NCBI RefSeq assembly: GCF_000703005.1
Contig: NZ_JNLH01000001.1
Coordinates: forward strand, 461,501-525,500
Length of the DNA: 64,000 nucleotides
Source: Pseudobutyrivibrio ruminis HUN009
GTDB lineage: Bacteria > Bacillota > Clostridia > Lachnospirales > Lachnospiraceae
Reading direction: 5' to 3'
Position numbers and translations under genes: made by a program. Within the stretch, counting starts at the first letter, position 1; every line of letters starts with the position of its first letter. Below are positions 42,964 to 51,355 of this stretch, piece after piece. The notes beneath the pieces are model-generated. The model ran no database searches, had not been told where the DNA came from, and was given only the letters and a program-made list of their open reading frames with translations.

Positions 42964-43474
42964 TTAACTATAATACTTCTCCACCACATACCCATTACTC
43001 TTAACCTCCTCGTCGTACATGCTTCCATCGAGGAAACGCGTACTACCATCTTCTTTATGATGAATAACGATTCAATCTGTGTATGTCGCAGTTATGCCTT
43101 TTAAGCGCATCTCCTCTGCCAAGGCCATTTCTTCACAGAAAAGAAACATGTTTTCATCGAAGACTCGACCAAGCTTTTCCAATGCATCACGATGGAAAAT
43201 AATAAAGCTTCCGTGTACCGCATATACCTGAGACTCATGTGGCCTAAGGACAGCTCGCTTAGCAAAGAATAGCCACTTCACAAACTTGTTAATTGCAATG
43301 ATGGAATAATATCCAAGCTTGTTTTTATTTTTCATAAACTTGTATTCTGCTCTAAGAAAACGCTTCTTAATCAACATAAAAGTGATTCTGATTCTTGCCC
43401 GTGGAGGTAATAATCTTAGGACCGATAACTCCATTCCCAATGGTTTCAGATAATTGTAGTCGAACTCAGCGACC
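42964..43474 (-). pseudogene. Remnant of a family 2 glycosyltransferase
   Basis: The frame VAEFDYNYLKPLGMELSVLR continues to HGSFIIFHRDALEKLG and DENMFLFCEEMALAEEMRLK, the acceptor-side half of GT2 rhamnosyltransferase-like enzymes. An in-frame TGA (43072-43074) follows TATYTD, but the same frame continues with IVIHHKEDGSTRF to a stop at 42964, as the intact family does. The N-terminal GT-A half with the nucleotide-binding DxD is missing (upstream TAG at 43474). So this is a 5'-truncated gene with a nonsense codon, a decayed glycosyltransferase at the locus border. Confidence 0.8.
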
Positions 43475-43488
43475 TACACATCGCCCCT

Positions 43489-44535
43489 TTACTCCACATA
43501 AGCCTTTGCAAAATGCCCTTTAGCCCATTTTAGCACATACTCTATGGCCAGTGGTCCTGCAATCATGATTCCATACAGCCAGACACATCTGAAAACGATA
43601 TTCTCGTACAATTTTGTGTATAGTTGACTCCTCAATAAGAACCAGTGTAAATAGTACAAAAATAGCTGATGGTACATAAAGAAGTAGATGGTATGTCGGC
43701 CAAGATATGCAAAAAACTCAGCAATTTTCTCCACCCATACAGGCAATGTCATTGTCTTAAATAAAACATCTATAAACAGTATTATTGTAAAAAGAAGAAT
43801 TGCGTACAAGCCTGTACTTATTCCTGCTGGGTTCAAGTCTGTATGGTATATTGATTTTGTTTCGATTTGTAGTTGATCCTGTGTAATGAACATCACCCAT
43901 CTAACCATGCAAACAGCCAGTATCGGAATCAAAACTAGTGTCTTTTTGCCAATTTTATCTATAAAATCTCTATGCTTAGCAACATACATACCGAGTGTGT
44001 AAAAGATAATAAGCGTACCGCCAAACAATTTGCCGCCCGCGCCGTAGATAGATAGAATATTGGTACAATTAGTTGCCGGAATCGCAATTATAGATACTGC
44101 TAGTAGTACCAAAATCGTTCTAACAAATCCACTGTTTTCCCTAACAACATAACAAAGAATTGGTCCTATGATTATCAACTGAATAAATAGGAATACATAA
44201 TAAAGTGGCATGTTGGCATTAAAGTGTATCCATTTAAATAGGAATTCTTCAAAAGAGAAAGTATAATCATCTACCCAATCGTATATGAAAGTAGCCGCTG
44301 TATAAGGCACCAGCATTGCCATACATTTCTTCCAAACCTTTTTTAATCCATAAGGTTTGTGAGACCATGATTGATATGCATTATATCCGCTCAGTAATAT
44401 GTATAATCCCAAAGCATAATATGAGACACAAGCCATACCATAGCTTTGATAAGTGATTGTGTACGTATGATCCAGCATCATTCCAATAATACCGATAAAG
44501 CGAGCTATATCAACCCATATTTCTCTTTTTCTCAT
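43489..44535 (-). CDS. Acyltransferase-3 family membrane protein
   Basis: 348 residues from the ATG at 44535 (AGGAG, spacing 8). About ten membrane helices; the start REIWVDIARFIGIIGMMLDHT and LGLYILLSGYNAYQSW correspond to the catalytic N-terminal region of acyltransferase-3/NolL-like O-acetylases. Probably decorates the glycan of the second locus. It is the last intact gene of the run that starts near 51.3 kb. Confidence 0.85.
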   Translation of the reverse strand: MRKREIWVDIARFIGIIGMMLDHTYTITYQSYGMACVSYYALGLYILLSGYNAYQSWSHKPYGLKKVWKKCMAMLVPYTAATFIYDWVDDYTFSFEEFLFKWIHFNANMPLYYVFLFIQLIIIGPILCYVVRENSGFVRTILVLLAVSIIAIPATNCTNILSIYGAGGKLFGGTLIIFYTLGMYVAKHRDFIDKIGKKTLVLIPILAVCMVRWVMFITQDQLQIETKSIYHTDLNPAGISTGLYAILLFTIILFIDVLFKTMTLPVWVEKIAEFFAYLGRHTIYFFMYHQLFLYYLHWFLLRSQLYTKLYENIVFRCVWLYGIMIAGPLAIEYVLKWAKGHFAKAYVE

Positions 44536-44549
44536 TTTCAAACTCCTGT

Positions 44550-45644
44550 TTAGAACTTATTTATCATTTCAATGACATAATCCTGTTCCTCTTTTGTCAT
44601 TCCGTTATAAAGAGGAATTGAAAGGACAGTCTGTGCATAGTTTTCTGTGATAGGAAGCGAACCTTCTTTTACTCCAAGGTACTGGTAGGCCTCTGACATA
44701 TGTGGTGGAATTGGATAATGAATTATCGTTCCAATTCCATTTTCATCCAAGTATTTAATGAGCTCATCCCTATAATCTGATTTAATTACAAACTGATGCC
44801 AAATATGAGTTGCACCTTCACGAATCATAGGCAATTTAATCTTATCATTGTGAAGTTCATTCAAATATCTTTCGCAAATAACACGCTTCTCCTCAGCAAG
44901 CTCTTCAAGATGAGATAAGCGAACGCGTAATAATCCAGCCTGCATTTCGTCAAGGCGCGAATTAGCTCCTACAACTTTATTGTAATAGCGTTTTTCAGAA
45001 CCATAGTTTCTAAATACTCTAGTGTCCTCTGCTATTTTATCATCATTTGTAACAATAGCACCTGCATCGCCAAATGCTCCAAGATTCTTTGAAGGATAGA
45101 ATGAAAAACATCCTATATCACCAAATGTTCCGGTAGTCTGACCATCGAACTTAGCTCCATGTGACTGAGCGCAATCTTCTACCAAACGAAGATTGTATTT
45201 CTTACATAGTTCAACTACTGGCGCCATGTTAGATGCTTGACCGTATAAATGAACGACAAGTACCGCTTTTGTATTATCCGTAATCTTTTCTTCGATTTTT
45301 GAAGCATCTATATTGTAGAACTCGTCAGGTTCAACAAAAACTGGCGTTGCTCCATTCATTGTTATACCCATAACGCTAGCTATATATGTATTTCCCTGAA
45401 CAATAACCTCATCACCAGCTCCAATGCCTAAAATACGAAAAGCGATCCATAAAGCATCTAGTCCACTAGCCAAGCCAACGCAATGTTTGGCCCCAACGTA
45501 TTTTGCAAACTCTTCTTCAAATTGTTTTACCTCATTTCCTAACACATACCAACCAGATCTAAGCACTTCTATAGCTTTCGCTTCAAACTCATCCTGGTAT
45601 TTATAAAATCCTCTATCAAGCCTATTAGGCATTATTTTTTCCAT
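44550..45644 (-). CDS. Sugar-nucleotide 3-aminotransferase (FdtB/QdtB type)
   Basis: 364 residues, DegT/DnrJ/EryC1 family. PLP lysine K186 in FYPSKNLGAFGDAG, EDCAQSHGA around 157-165, and RLDEMQAGLLRVRL are typical. Length and motifs fit the FdtB/QdtB branch that aminates C-3 of dTDP-3-keto-6-deoxyhexose. An FdtA-like ketoisomerase and a GNAT acetyltransferase nearby complete a dTDP-3-acetamido-3,6-dideoxyhexose route; dTDP-glucose synthesis genes are not in the window. The acceptor configuration (Fuc3NAc or Qui3NAc) is not determined. Confidence 0.88.
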   Translation of the reverse strand: MEKIMPNRLDRGFYKYQDEFEAKAIEVLRSGWYVLGNEVKQFEEEFAKYVGAKHCVGLASGLDALWIAFRILGIGAGDEVIVQGNTYIASVMGITMNGATPVFVEPDEFYNIDASKIEEKITDNTKAVLVVHLYGQASNMAPVVELCKKYNLRLVEDCAQSHGAKFDGQTTGTFGDIGCFSFYPSKNLGAFGDAGAIVTNDDKIAEDTRVFRNYGSEKRYYNKVVGANSRLDEMQAGLLRVRLSHLEELAEEKRVICERYLNELHNDKIKLPMIREGATHIWHQFVIKSDYRDELIKYLDENGIGTIIHYPIPPHMSEAYQYLGVKEGSLPITENYAQTVLSIPLYNGMTKEEQDYVIEMINKF

Positions 45645-45649
45645 ATGTA

Positions 45650-46180
45650 CTACCTTTCTATCGAACGATATTCATCATCCAAAATACCATATAAACACCA
45701 ATCAACATATTCCCCATCTTTATGTATATGCTTTCTTAGTTGCCCCTCTTTTTTGAAACCACATTTTTCGTATAGATGGATGGCTCTTTCATTATCTGCA
45801 AATACTGTCAAAAACACTCTATGCAATCCATAATAACAAAATGCTTTTTCCAACAGGATCATTGACGCTTCAAAAGCATATCCATGTCCCCATGCGGCGC
45901 GGCGCATGCTAATAGCATACTCAGCCGTCTTATTTACAATACTAATATCCTTCAGACTGATAGTCCCTAAATACTCATCTTCCTCACTTACAAAAGCAAA
46001 GTTCAGGCTTTGACCTTCTGAAATCGTATCAGTAATTTTAGAATTTGCACAAAATTTCTTTGCATCTTCTATTGTCATTGAAGACATATCTTTCTGAAAC
46101 CCTTTTTGAACCTGACTGTCATGCATCCATTCTAACATCAGCGGTGCATCTTCTGGTCTTAATTCTCTTAAATGAATCAC
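45650..46180 (-). CDS. GNAT-family acetyltransferase (RimJ/RimL-like)
   Basis: 176 residues starting at GTG, whose first base overlaps the TAG stop of the preceding glycosyltransferase gene. RELRPEDAPLMLEWM and WGHGYAFEASMILLEKAF, then NERAIHLYEKCGF, are GNAT acetyl-CoA-binding motifs. In this place it may N-acetylate the amino sugar made by the FdtB-like enzyme, replacing the LbH-type FdtC/QdtC; a protein substrate cannot be excluded. Confidence 0.85.
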   Translation of the reverse strand: MIHLRELRPEDAPLMLEWMHDSQVQKGFQKDMSSMTIEDAKKFCANSKITDTISEGQSLNFAFVSEEDEYLGTISLKDISIVNKTAEYAISMRRAAWGHGYAFEASMILLEKAFCYYGLHRVFLTVFADNERAIHLYEKCGFKKEGQLRKHIHKDGEYVDWCLYGILDDEYRSIER

Positions 46181-47112
46181 TATCTTTCTTCCTCATCATT
46201 GTCTTTTTCAACTATATAAGGTGGACGATTTCTTGAAGCATCAAATGTTCTCCAAACGTACTCCCCAAGAATTCCCAATGATATCATTACTATACCAAAT
46301 GAGAGCAAATTAAAAATAAACAAGGTGGTCCAACCTTCCACTTCAATCAATCCTGCAAGTTTAGCTATTATTTCAAAAATAGCCCATATCAAACCTATGA
46401 CAAAGGACGCAAAACCTACTACTTCAACAAATCTTACCGGCATTGTTGAAAAACTAAAAAGGGTATCCGATACAAGCTTAATTTTCTTTTTCAGCGTCCA
46501 TCTGCTAGTCCCTATTTCTCTTGCTTTACGTGTGTAATAGACTATCCCGGTTTTAAATCCACTCCAAAGAATTTGCCCTGTGATAGCACTGTTTTTTTCG
46601 TCAAGTGAATCCAATACATTAATTACTTTTCTGTCTAATAGATATATATCAAATCCATTCTTTGGCATATTTGGGAGAGATGTTTTACGAACAAGCCAAT
46701 AATACAGGTTTGCGAATCCGGTCTGCGCTTTGCTTTCTTCGCGAGCCTCACGGCATGCAAGCACCACATTATTTCCTTGCTTCCAGCTTTCTACCATATC
46801 TAGAATTAATTCAGTTGGCTCCTGAAGATCTGCCGCCTTGATAATAGCACAATCCCCTGTAGACCTCGAAAGGCCACACAGACATGCTGCGTGGCTTCCA
46901 AAATTCCGAGATAAACTATAAATTTTTACGTGATTATCCTGTGTGGCGATTTCTTGCATTACCTGCCAACTATTATCACCTGACCCGTCATTGACCATAA
47001 CTATTTCATAATCATAATCAATCTTGTCAATAAACTTTTCTTTTAAATCCGCATATAATGGACGAAGATTGTCCTCATTATAATATACTGGAATAACTAA
47101 CGATACTTTCAT
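46180..47112 (-). CDS. GtrB-like polyprenyl-phosphate glycosyltransferase (GT2)
   Basis: 310 residues. GT2 core with SLVIPVYYNEDNL, MVNDGSGDNS and KAADLQEP, where the usual DADLQ reads AADLQ, so the first Asp of the DxD is replaced by Ala. Two C-terminal membrane helices (about 228-285) complete the GtrB/DPM layout. It overlaps the GNAT start by one base. The paralogue at 14.8 kb keeps the full DxD; the changed site here deserves notice. Confidence 0.87.
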   Translation of the reverse strand: MKVSLVIPVYYNEDNLRPLYADLKEKFIDKIDYDYEIVMVNDGSGDNSWQVMQEIATQDNHVKIYSLSRNFGSHAACLCGLSRSTGDCAIIKAADLQEPTELILDMVESWKQGNNVVLACREAREESKAQTGFANLYYWLVRKTSLPNMPKNGFDIYLLDRKVINVLDSLDEKNSAITGQILWSGFKTGIVYYTRKAREIGTSRWTLKKKIKLVSDTLFSFSTMPVRFVEVVGFASFVIGLIWAIFEIIAKLAGLIEVEGWTTLFIFNLLSFGIVMISLGILGEYVWRTFDASRNRPPYIVEKDNDEEER

Positions 47113-47121
47113 GGAATATTC

Positions 47122-47544
47122 CTACTTTCCTTCTTCACTTATGATTCTAACAAATTCATCATAATCTCTAATGTATTCGTTAGCATCATAATGAGTACTT
47201 GCCAAACACAACAATACAGAATCCTCACTAAAATCGTACATATCTTTCCATACCATCTTTGGCAAATAGATTCCTGTATGTGGACGATTCAAGGCATAAA
47301 CCGTTTCATTCCCCTTACCGTCTTTTACACTGACTTTACTCGTGCCTGCTACATTTATTAAGACAAACTCGCTATTACGATTTGCATGCTGCCCACGAAC
47401 GACTTCTGAGTCAGATCCATATATGTAAAATATTCTTTTAATATCAAATGGAATATCTATTCCACCTTCACAGATAACCAGGTGGCCTCTTTCGTCGCCT
47501 CTTTCTGTAAATTCTAGCATTTCTGCTTTATTTATTACGTTCAT
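47122..47544 (-). CDS. FdtA/QdtA-like sugar 3,4-ketoisomerase (WxcM-type cupin)
   Basis: 140-residue cupin. FTERGDERGHLVICEGG and IKRIFYIYGSDSEVVRGQHA are diagnostic for dTDP-4-keto-6-deoxyglucose 3,4-ketoisomerases. In FdtA the motif is usually RGxHAH; here it reads RGQHAN, so the second His is Asn. The enzyme would feed the FdtB-like aminotransferase encoded in the same run. AAAGGAG precedes the ATG. Confidence 0.85.
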   Translation of the reverse strand: MNVINKAEMLEFTERGDERGHLVICEGGIDIPFDIKRIFYIYGSDSEVVRGQHANRNSEFVLINVAGTSKVSVKDGKGNETVYALNRPHTGIYLPKMVWKDMYDFSEDSVLLCLASTHYDANEYIRDYDEFVRIISEEGK

Positions 47545-47579
47545 TACAACTCCTTTGAAAAACCATATAAGCCTATGTA

Positions 47580-48659
47580 TTATACACCACTTTCACTGTA
47601 CAAAACATCAAAATTATTTATATAATACATCATTGTATCGTAATCGTCATTCCATTGACTAAATTCTGAGTTATTTCTCTTGTCCTCGAATTCATAATTA
47701 CCACTTATTATATCGCCAATGTAGTTAGATAACTTCTGCTGTCCTATCCAATTCATATGCATTTCGTCTACGAAATCTGTCGCATAATCAATACCTATCG
47801 CATCTGCATAGTTATTCATATCGATAAACTGTATATTGTTTTCCTGGCAGTATTCTCCAAAAGCTGCAAAGTAAGGAAAGTAATCTTCCTTGTACTGCGA
47901 AAAAGGTGTTTTTATAAATACGCACTGACAATTATTCTTTTCACATAACGCTTGAATCGATTGAACCCATTTGATAGTTTTATTTGAAAGATTTTCTACT
48001 GGCATGTCTTCAGGTAATTGTACCCCTGGTTGTTCGTTTTGAACCATATAGATAAATGCGCCATTCAAGCTGTTGTGGAAATCTTTTGAATATGTATAAT
48101 CTCTTTGGGTAAGTTCTTTCCACCTATCATGATATGTGATAATTGGAAAATACATTTCCAACCTGGAGCCTTTGGTTCTGTTCCATATCCCCAGCACTTT
48201 AGACATATCATTTTTCATATAGTCGTAGGAAAAGTGAGCCTGGTCATTTGCCAATGATTCTTGTGCTCCTCCATTCAAAATGTCTATCATTACCAACTTA
48301 GGACTTTGAGTTTTAAAGACTTGCTGTAAATAATAGTATGTAGTGCCCAAATCCTGCTGGTCGCCCGTAAAATCATATGAAGTTATTCCGTATTGATTCC
48401 AGATAATATTAGGATTAATGTTGCAATGTACGTTGCTCGATCCTAAGAATACAACATCTAATGTATCATCCTCTAAGCTATAAAAACCAGTCGGCTTTTC
48501 CCCCAATATATACGGATTCAACAAAATATTGACATTCGCTCCAACTGGATACTCTTTTAACATCAGCAAAGTTGTCAGCCTATTCATCATAAGGCAAAGA
48601 CCTATTACGAAGGCTAAAATCTTTAATAATATGATTTTTGTTGATTGTCTTTTTTCCAT
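47580..48659 (-). CDS. SGNH-fold accessory acyltransferase (AlgJ/DltD-like)
   Basis: 359 residues: one N-terminal membrane helix (about 8-30), then an SGNH-like domain outside the cell. GSSNVHCNINP (about 73-83) holds the nucleophilic serine, and DEMHMNWIGQQKL holds the Asp-His pair of the triad. Such proteins work with an MBOAT partner to transfer acetyl or other acyl groups to an extracellular glycan. The MBOAT gene ends 11 bases upstream, as expected for a pair. Confidence 0.8.
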   Translation of the reverse strand: MEKRQSTKIILLKILAFVIGLCLMMNRLTTLLMLKEYPVGANVNILLNPYILGEKPTGFYSLEDDTLDVVFLGSSNVHCNINPNIIWNQYGITSYDFTGDQQDLGTTYYYLQQVFKTQSPKLVMIDILNGGAQESLANDQAHFSYDYMKNDMSKVLGIWNRTKGSRLEMYFPIITYHDRWKELTQRDYTYSKDFHNSLNGAFIYMVQNEQPGVQLPEDMPVENLSNKTIKWVQSIQALCEKNNCQCVFIKTPFSQYKEDYFPYFAAFGEYCQENNIQFIDMNNYADAIGIDYATDFVDEMHMNWIGQQKLSNYIGDIISGNYEFEDKRNNSEFSQWNDDYDTMMYYINNFDVLYSESGV

Positions 48660-48670
48660 AACCAGCCCCT

Positions 48671-50080
48671 CTAATACTTAAAGTAAATAAAATTATTAGC
48701 ATCAAAAGTAACGCCATACTTTCCATATACGACTATAGAAGCAATAATGGCATAATAGACAAACCATCTAATTACTATGCTATGTTTTTGCAACTGGTTG
48801 TAAATACTGATATTTTTATATTGGGCAAATTCAATGGCAAAAGCAATTATCAAAGCAATAATAAGTACTCTTTGATCATAAATATCTAGTCCAAGGTTAA
48901 AAAGTGTGCCATCTGTAATGACCCATGGATTCCAACAAAACATACGCTTTACAAAAACAAGCGCCGTTTTAATAGAATCTGCCCTAAAAAATATCCAAGC
49001 AAAGCTTACCAGCAAAAAGGTAATAACTACATTTACTGTTTTAGATACTTTATTTCTAAACCCTAAACCTCTTTCAATAATTTGGAAAAGACCATGCAGA
49101 CCGCCCCATACTAAATAATTTAAGCCAGCTCCATGCCATATTCCGCTTATCAAAAATGTAATCATTATATTTATTTTCTGTCTGAGTTTGCCCTTCCGAT
49201 TGCCACCAAGAGGGATATATAAATAATCCTTTAACCAAGATGATAATGAAATATGCCAACGTCTCCAAAAATCAGATATGGAATCAGCAAAATATGGATG
49301 ATTAAAATTAGATGTAATTCGAATATTCATGGTTAATGCAACGCCATATGCTATAAGCGAATATCCGCAAAAATCAAAGTATATTTGTAATGAATATAAT
49401 ACCATTACAACAAAAAGTGTTATTCCTGCATAATCATACAAATTCGCATATACGAAATCAACAATGATAGATAATCTATCAGCAATGACGATTTTATAAA
49501 AATATCCTAATGAACAAATTAATAAGCCTCTCTTAATAGGTTCAAAATCAAATCTGCTATCTCTGATATGAACAAGCTGTTGTTTAAAATCCCTATGTCG
49601 TTCTATTGGTCCTGCTATTATTTTTGCAAAGAAGGAAATCCACACTGCAACATCAATAAAGTTTCTATCAGCTTCTTCTCCCTTGTAAACATCAACCATA
49701 TAAGAAATAGCTGAAAAAACGTAGTAAGATACGCCAACCATGGATACTACTGAAATTGATATTGATGTATTGAAACTACTGTTGAAAACATTAAGCATGT
49801 ATGTAAGGTATTTACCATATACTAACACCGCTATTGTTGCCGCTATAAAGCCAAATAATATTCCCTTTTTGTTATTGCACTTACTCATAGATAAGCCAGC
49901 AAAATACGTAAGTACAGTAATAAAGAATATCACAACAATTGTAGATATTCCTCCTAATAAATATGCAAATATGTAACTTGTGATAAGCAATAGTATTTTT
50001 CTTAAATTAGTCGGTAAAATATACCATAGGCAGATAACTGCTATAAAGAAAAATACAAACTGCGGTGTGTTAAAAAGCAT
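48671..50080 (-). CDS. MBOAT-family O-acyltransferase (AlgI/DltB type)
   Basis: 469 residues from the ATG at 50080 (AAGGAA, spacing 7; an upstream TTG is less likely). About 11 helices. KIIAGPIERHRDF, YSLQIYFDFCGYS, FWRRWHISLSSWLKDYLYIP and GIWHGAGLNYLVWG, with the catalytic His, are the MBOAT/AlgI signatures. It brings acyl groups across the membrane for the SGNH partner downstream. Confidence 0.93.
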   Translation of the reverse strand: MLFNTPQFVFFFIAVICLWYILPTNLRKILLLITSYIFAYLLGGISTIVVIFFITVLTYFAGLSMSKCNNKKGILFGFIAATIAVLVYGKYLTYMLNVFNSSFNTSISISVVSMVGVSYYVFSAISYMVDVYKGEEADRNFIDVAVWISFFAKIIAGPIERHRDFKQQLVHIRDSRFDFEPIKRGLLICSLGYFYKIVIADRLSIIVDFVYANLYDYAGITLFVVMVLYSLQIYFDFCGYSLIAYGVALTMNIRITSNFNHPYFADSISDFWRRWHISLSSWLKDYLYIPLGGNRKGKLRQKINIMITFLISGIWHGAGLNYLVWGGLHGLFQIIERGLGFRNKVSKTVNVVITFLLVSFAWIFFRADSIKTALVFVKRMFCWNPWVITDGTLFNLGLDIYDQRVLIIALIIAFAIEFAQYKNISIYNQLQKHSIVIRWFVYYAIIASIVVYGKYGVTFDANNFIYFKY

Positions 50081-50161
50081 TTTTTCTTCCTTCAACTCTA
50101 TATGGTTTCGAATTCAACTATAGAATTCCGCCATACTATAAACCTTTCTGTCAACGATTTT

Positions 50162-51271
50162 TTACTTTAATTCTCCATATATGTATTCATTAATCTGCCT
50201 ATCAATGACCTCAGCCACATCTTCCCCATTCAGATATGCCATGGACCACTCTACAATCTTTTCCATAGCAGTCTCTACATTCCAAACAGGTTTCCAACCA
50301 AATGTGTTTTTCAACTTACTACAATCTAACTTAAGGAAGTTTGCCTCGTGTGGACCACCGTCATGTTTATTAACCCAAGCTGCATTATTAAATGAAGTTC
50401 CCTCATTAGCCACATTCCACTTATCGCAGAACAACTGTACTAATTCACCTGTAGTCCAGCAGTCAACATCATCAGGGCCAACGTTATAGCTTCCGGCCAA
50501 AGATTTGTCTTTGTACTGGGCCTCTGCAATCATTAGATATGCCATAACAGGTTCTAATACATGCTGATATGGTCGTGTAGAATATGGATTACGTACTACA
50601 ATCTCCTGTCCAGTAGAAACCGCTCTAATACAATCTGGAATGATTCTATCATTAGCGAAATCACCACCACCGATTACATTACCAGCACGGCAGGTAGATA
50701 CAGCGGGAGCATCACAACCATAAGCTCTCTGATATTCCAAATCTGTAAAGAAAGAGTTCTTATAAGAGGATGTTACTAACTCTGAACAAGACTTTGAATT
50801 TGAATATGGATCAAATCCATTTAGCTCCTCGTTCTCACGATATCCCCACTGCCATTCTTTGTTTAGATAAACTTTATCTGTAGTCACATTAACAAATGAA
50901 CGAACGCTTGGTGTCTGACGAACAGCTTCACATATATTAACCGTTCCCATAACATTGGTCTCATATGTGTACACTGGATCTTTGTATGAATCACGAACTA
51001 TTGGCTGTGCAGCCATATGGATTACTATTTCTGGCTGTACTTCCTTGAACACTGACAGTAAATGCTCTAAATCGCGAATATCTCCTTCAATAGAGTTCAT
51101 CTGCGATGCCATATTACATAATTCAAATAGTGATGGATTTGTAGGTGCTGAAAGTGCATAACCTGTAACCTCAGCTCCTGCATTTATAAGCGCTTTACAC
51201 ATCCATGAGCCCTTAAATCCTGTATGTCCTGTTATTAATACTTTTTTATTCTTATAAAAATCTAAATTCAT
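50162..51271 (-). CDS. rfbG: CDP-glucose 4,6-dehydratase (RfbG)
   Basis: 369 residues from the ATG at 51271, with GAGG at spacing 7. GHTGFKGSW near the start binds NAD, TTDKVY and PYSNSK carry the catalytic Thr, Tyr and Lys, and RAGNVIGGGDF with YQHVLEPV are specific to the CDP-glucose dehydratase group. It makes CDP-4-keto-6-deoxyglucose for 3,6-dideoxy or other sugars. The CDP-glucose synthase RfbF and the dideoxy enzymes AscC/RfbH are not in the window, so either they lie elsewhere or the product is different. A hairpin leader precedes the gene. Confidence 0.92.
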   Translation of the reverse strand: MNLDFYKNKKVLITGHTGFKGSWMCKALINAGAEVTGYALSAPTNPSLFELCNMASQMNSIEGDIRDLEHLLSVFKEVQPEIVIHMAAQPIVRDSYKDPVYTYETNVMGTVNICEAVRQTPSVRSFVNVTTDKVYLNKEWQWGYRENEELNGFDPYSNSKSCSELVTSSYKNSFFTDLEYQRAYGCDAPAVSTCRAGNVIGGGDFANDRIIPDCIRAVSTGQEIVVRNPYSTRPYQHVLEPVMAYLMIAEAQYKDKSLAGSYNVGPDDVDCWTTGELVQLFCDKWNVANEGTSFNNAAWVNKHDGGPHEANFLKLDCSKLKNTFGWKPVWNVETAMEKIVEWSMAYLNGEDVAEVIDRQINEYIYGELK

Positions 51272-51288
51272 TTGCAAACCTCAACCTT

Positions 51289-51327
51289 AAAAATAGGCAG
51301 CCCCTAAGGACTGCCTAAATTATAACA
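51289..51327 (-). promoter_or_regulatory. Extended -10 box and hairpin/T-tract before rfbG
   Basis: TGTTATAAT (-10 at 51319-51324) directly followed by the stem TAGGCAGTCC/GGGCTGCCTA (51308-51317, 51294-51303), T5, then the rfbG ribosome site. It is either the terminator of the LicD gene upstream or a promoter with built-in attenuator, or both. Confidence 0.6.
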
Positions 51328-51355
51328 TAAGTGATTTATTAAAGATATTTCTATT

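Noticed and set aside
43072..43440. 122-codon frame taken as an intact small gene
   Set aside because: It starts only at an internal TTG, is homologous to the C-terminal half of GT2 enzymes, and its frame continues with family sequence after the TGA; it is a pseudogene fragment.
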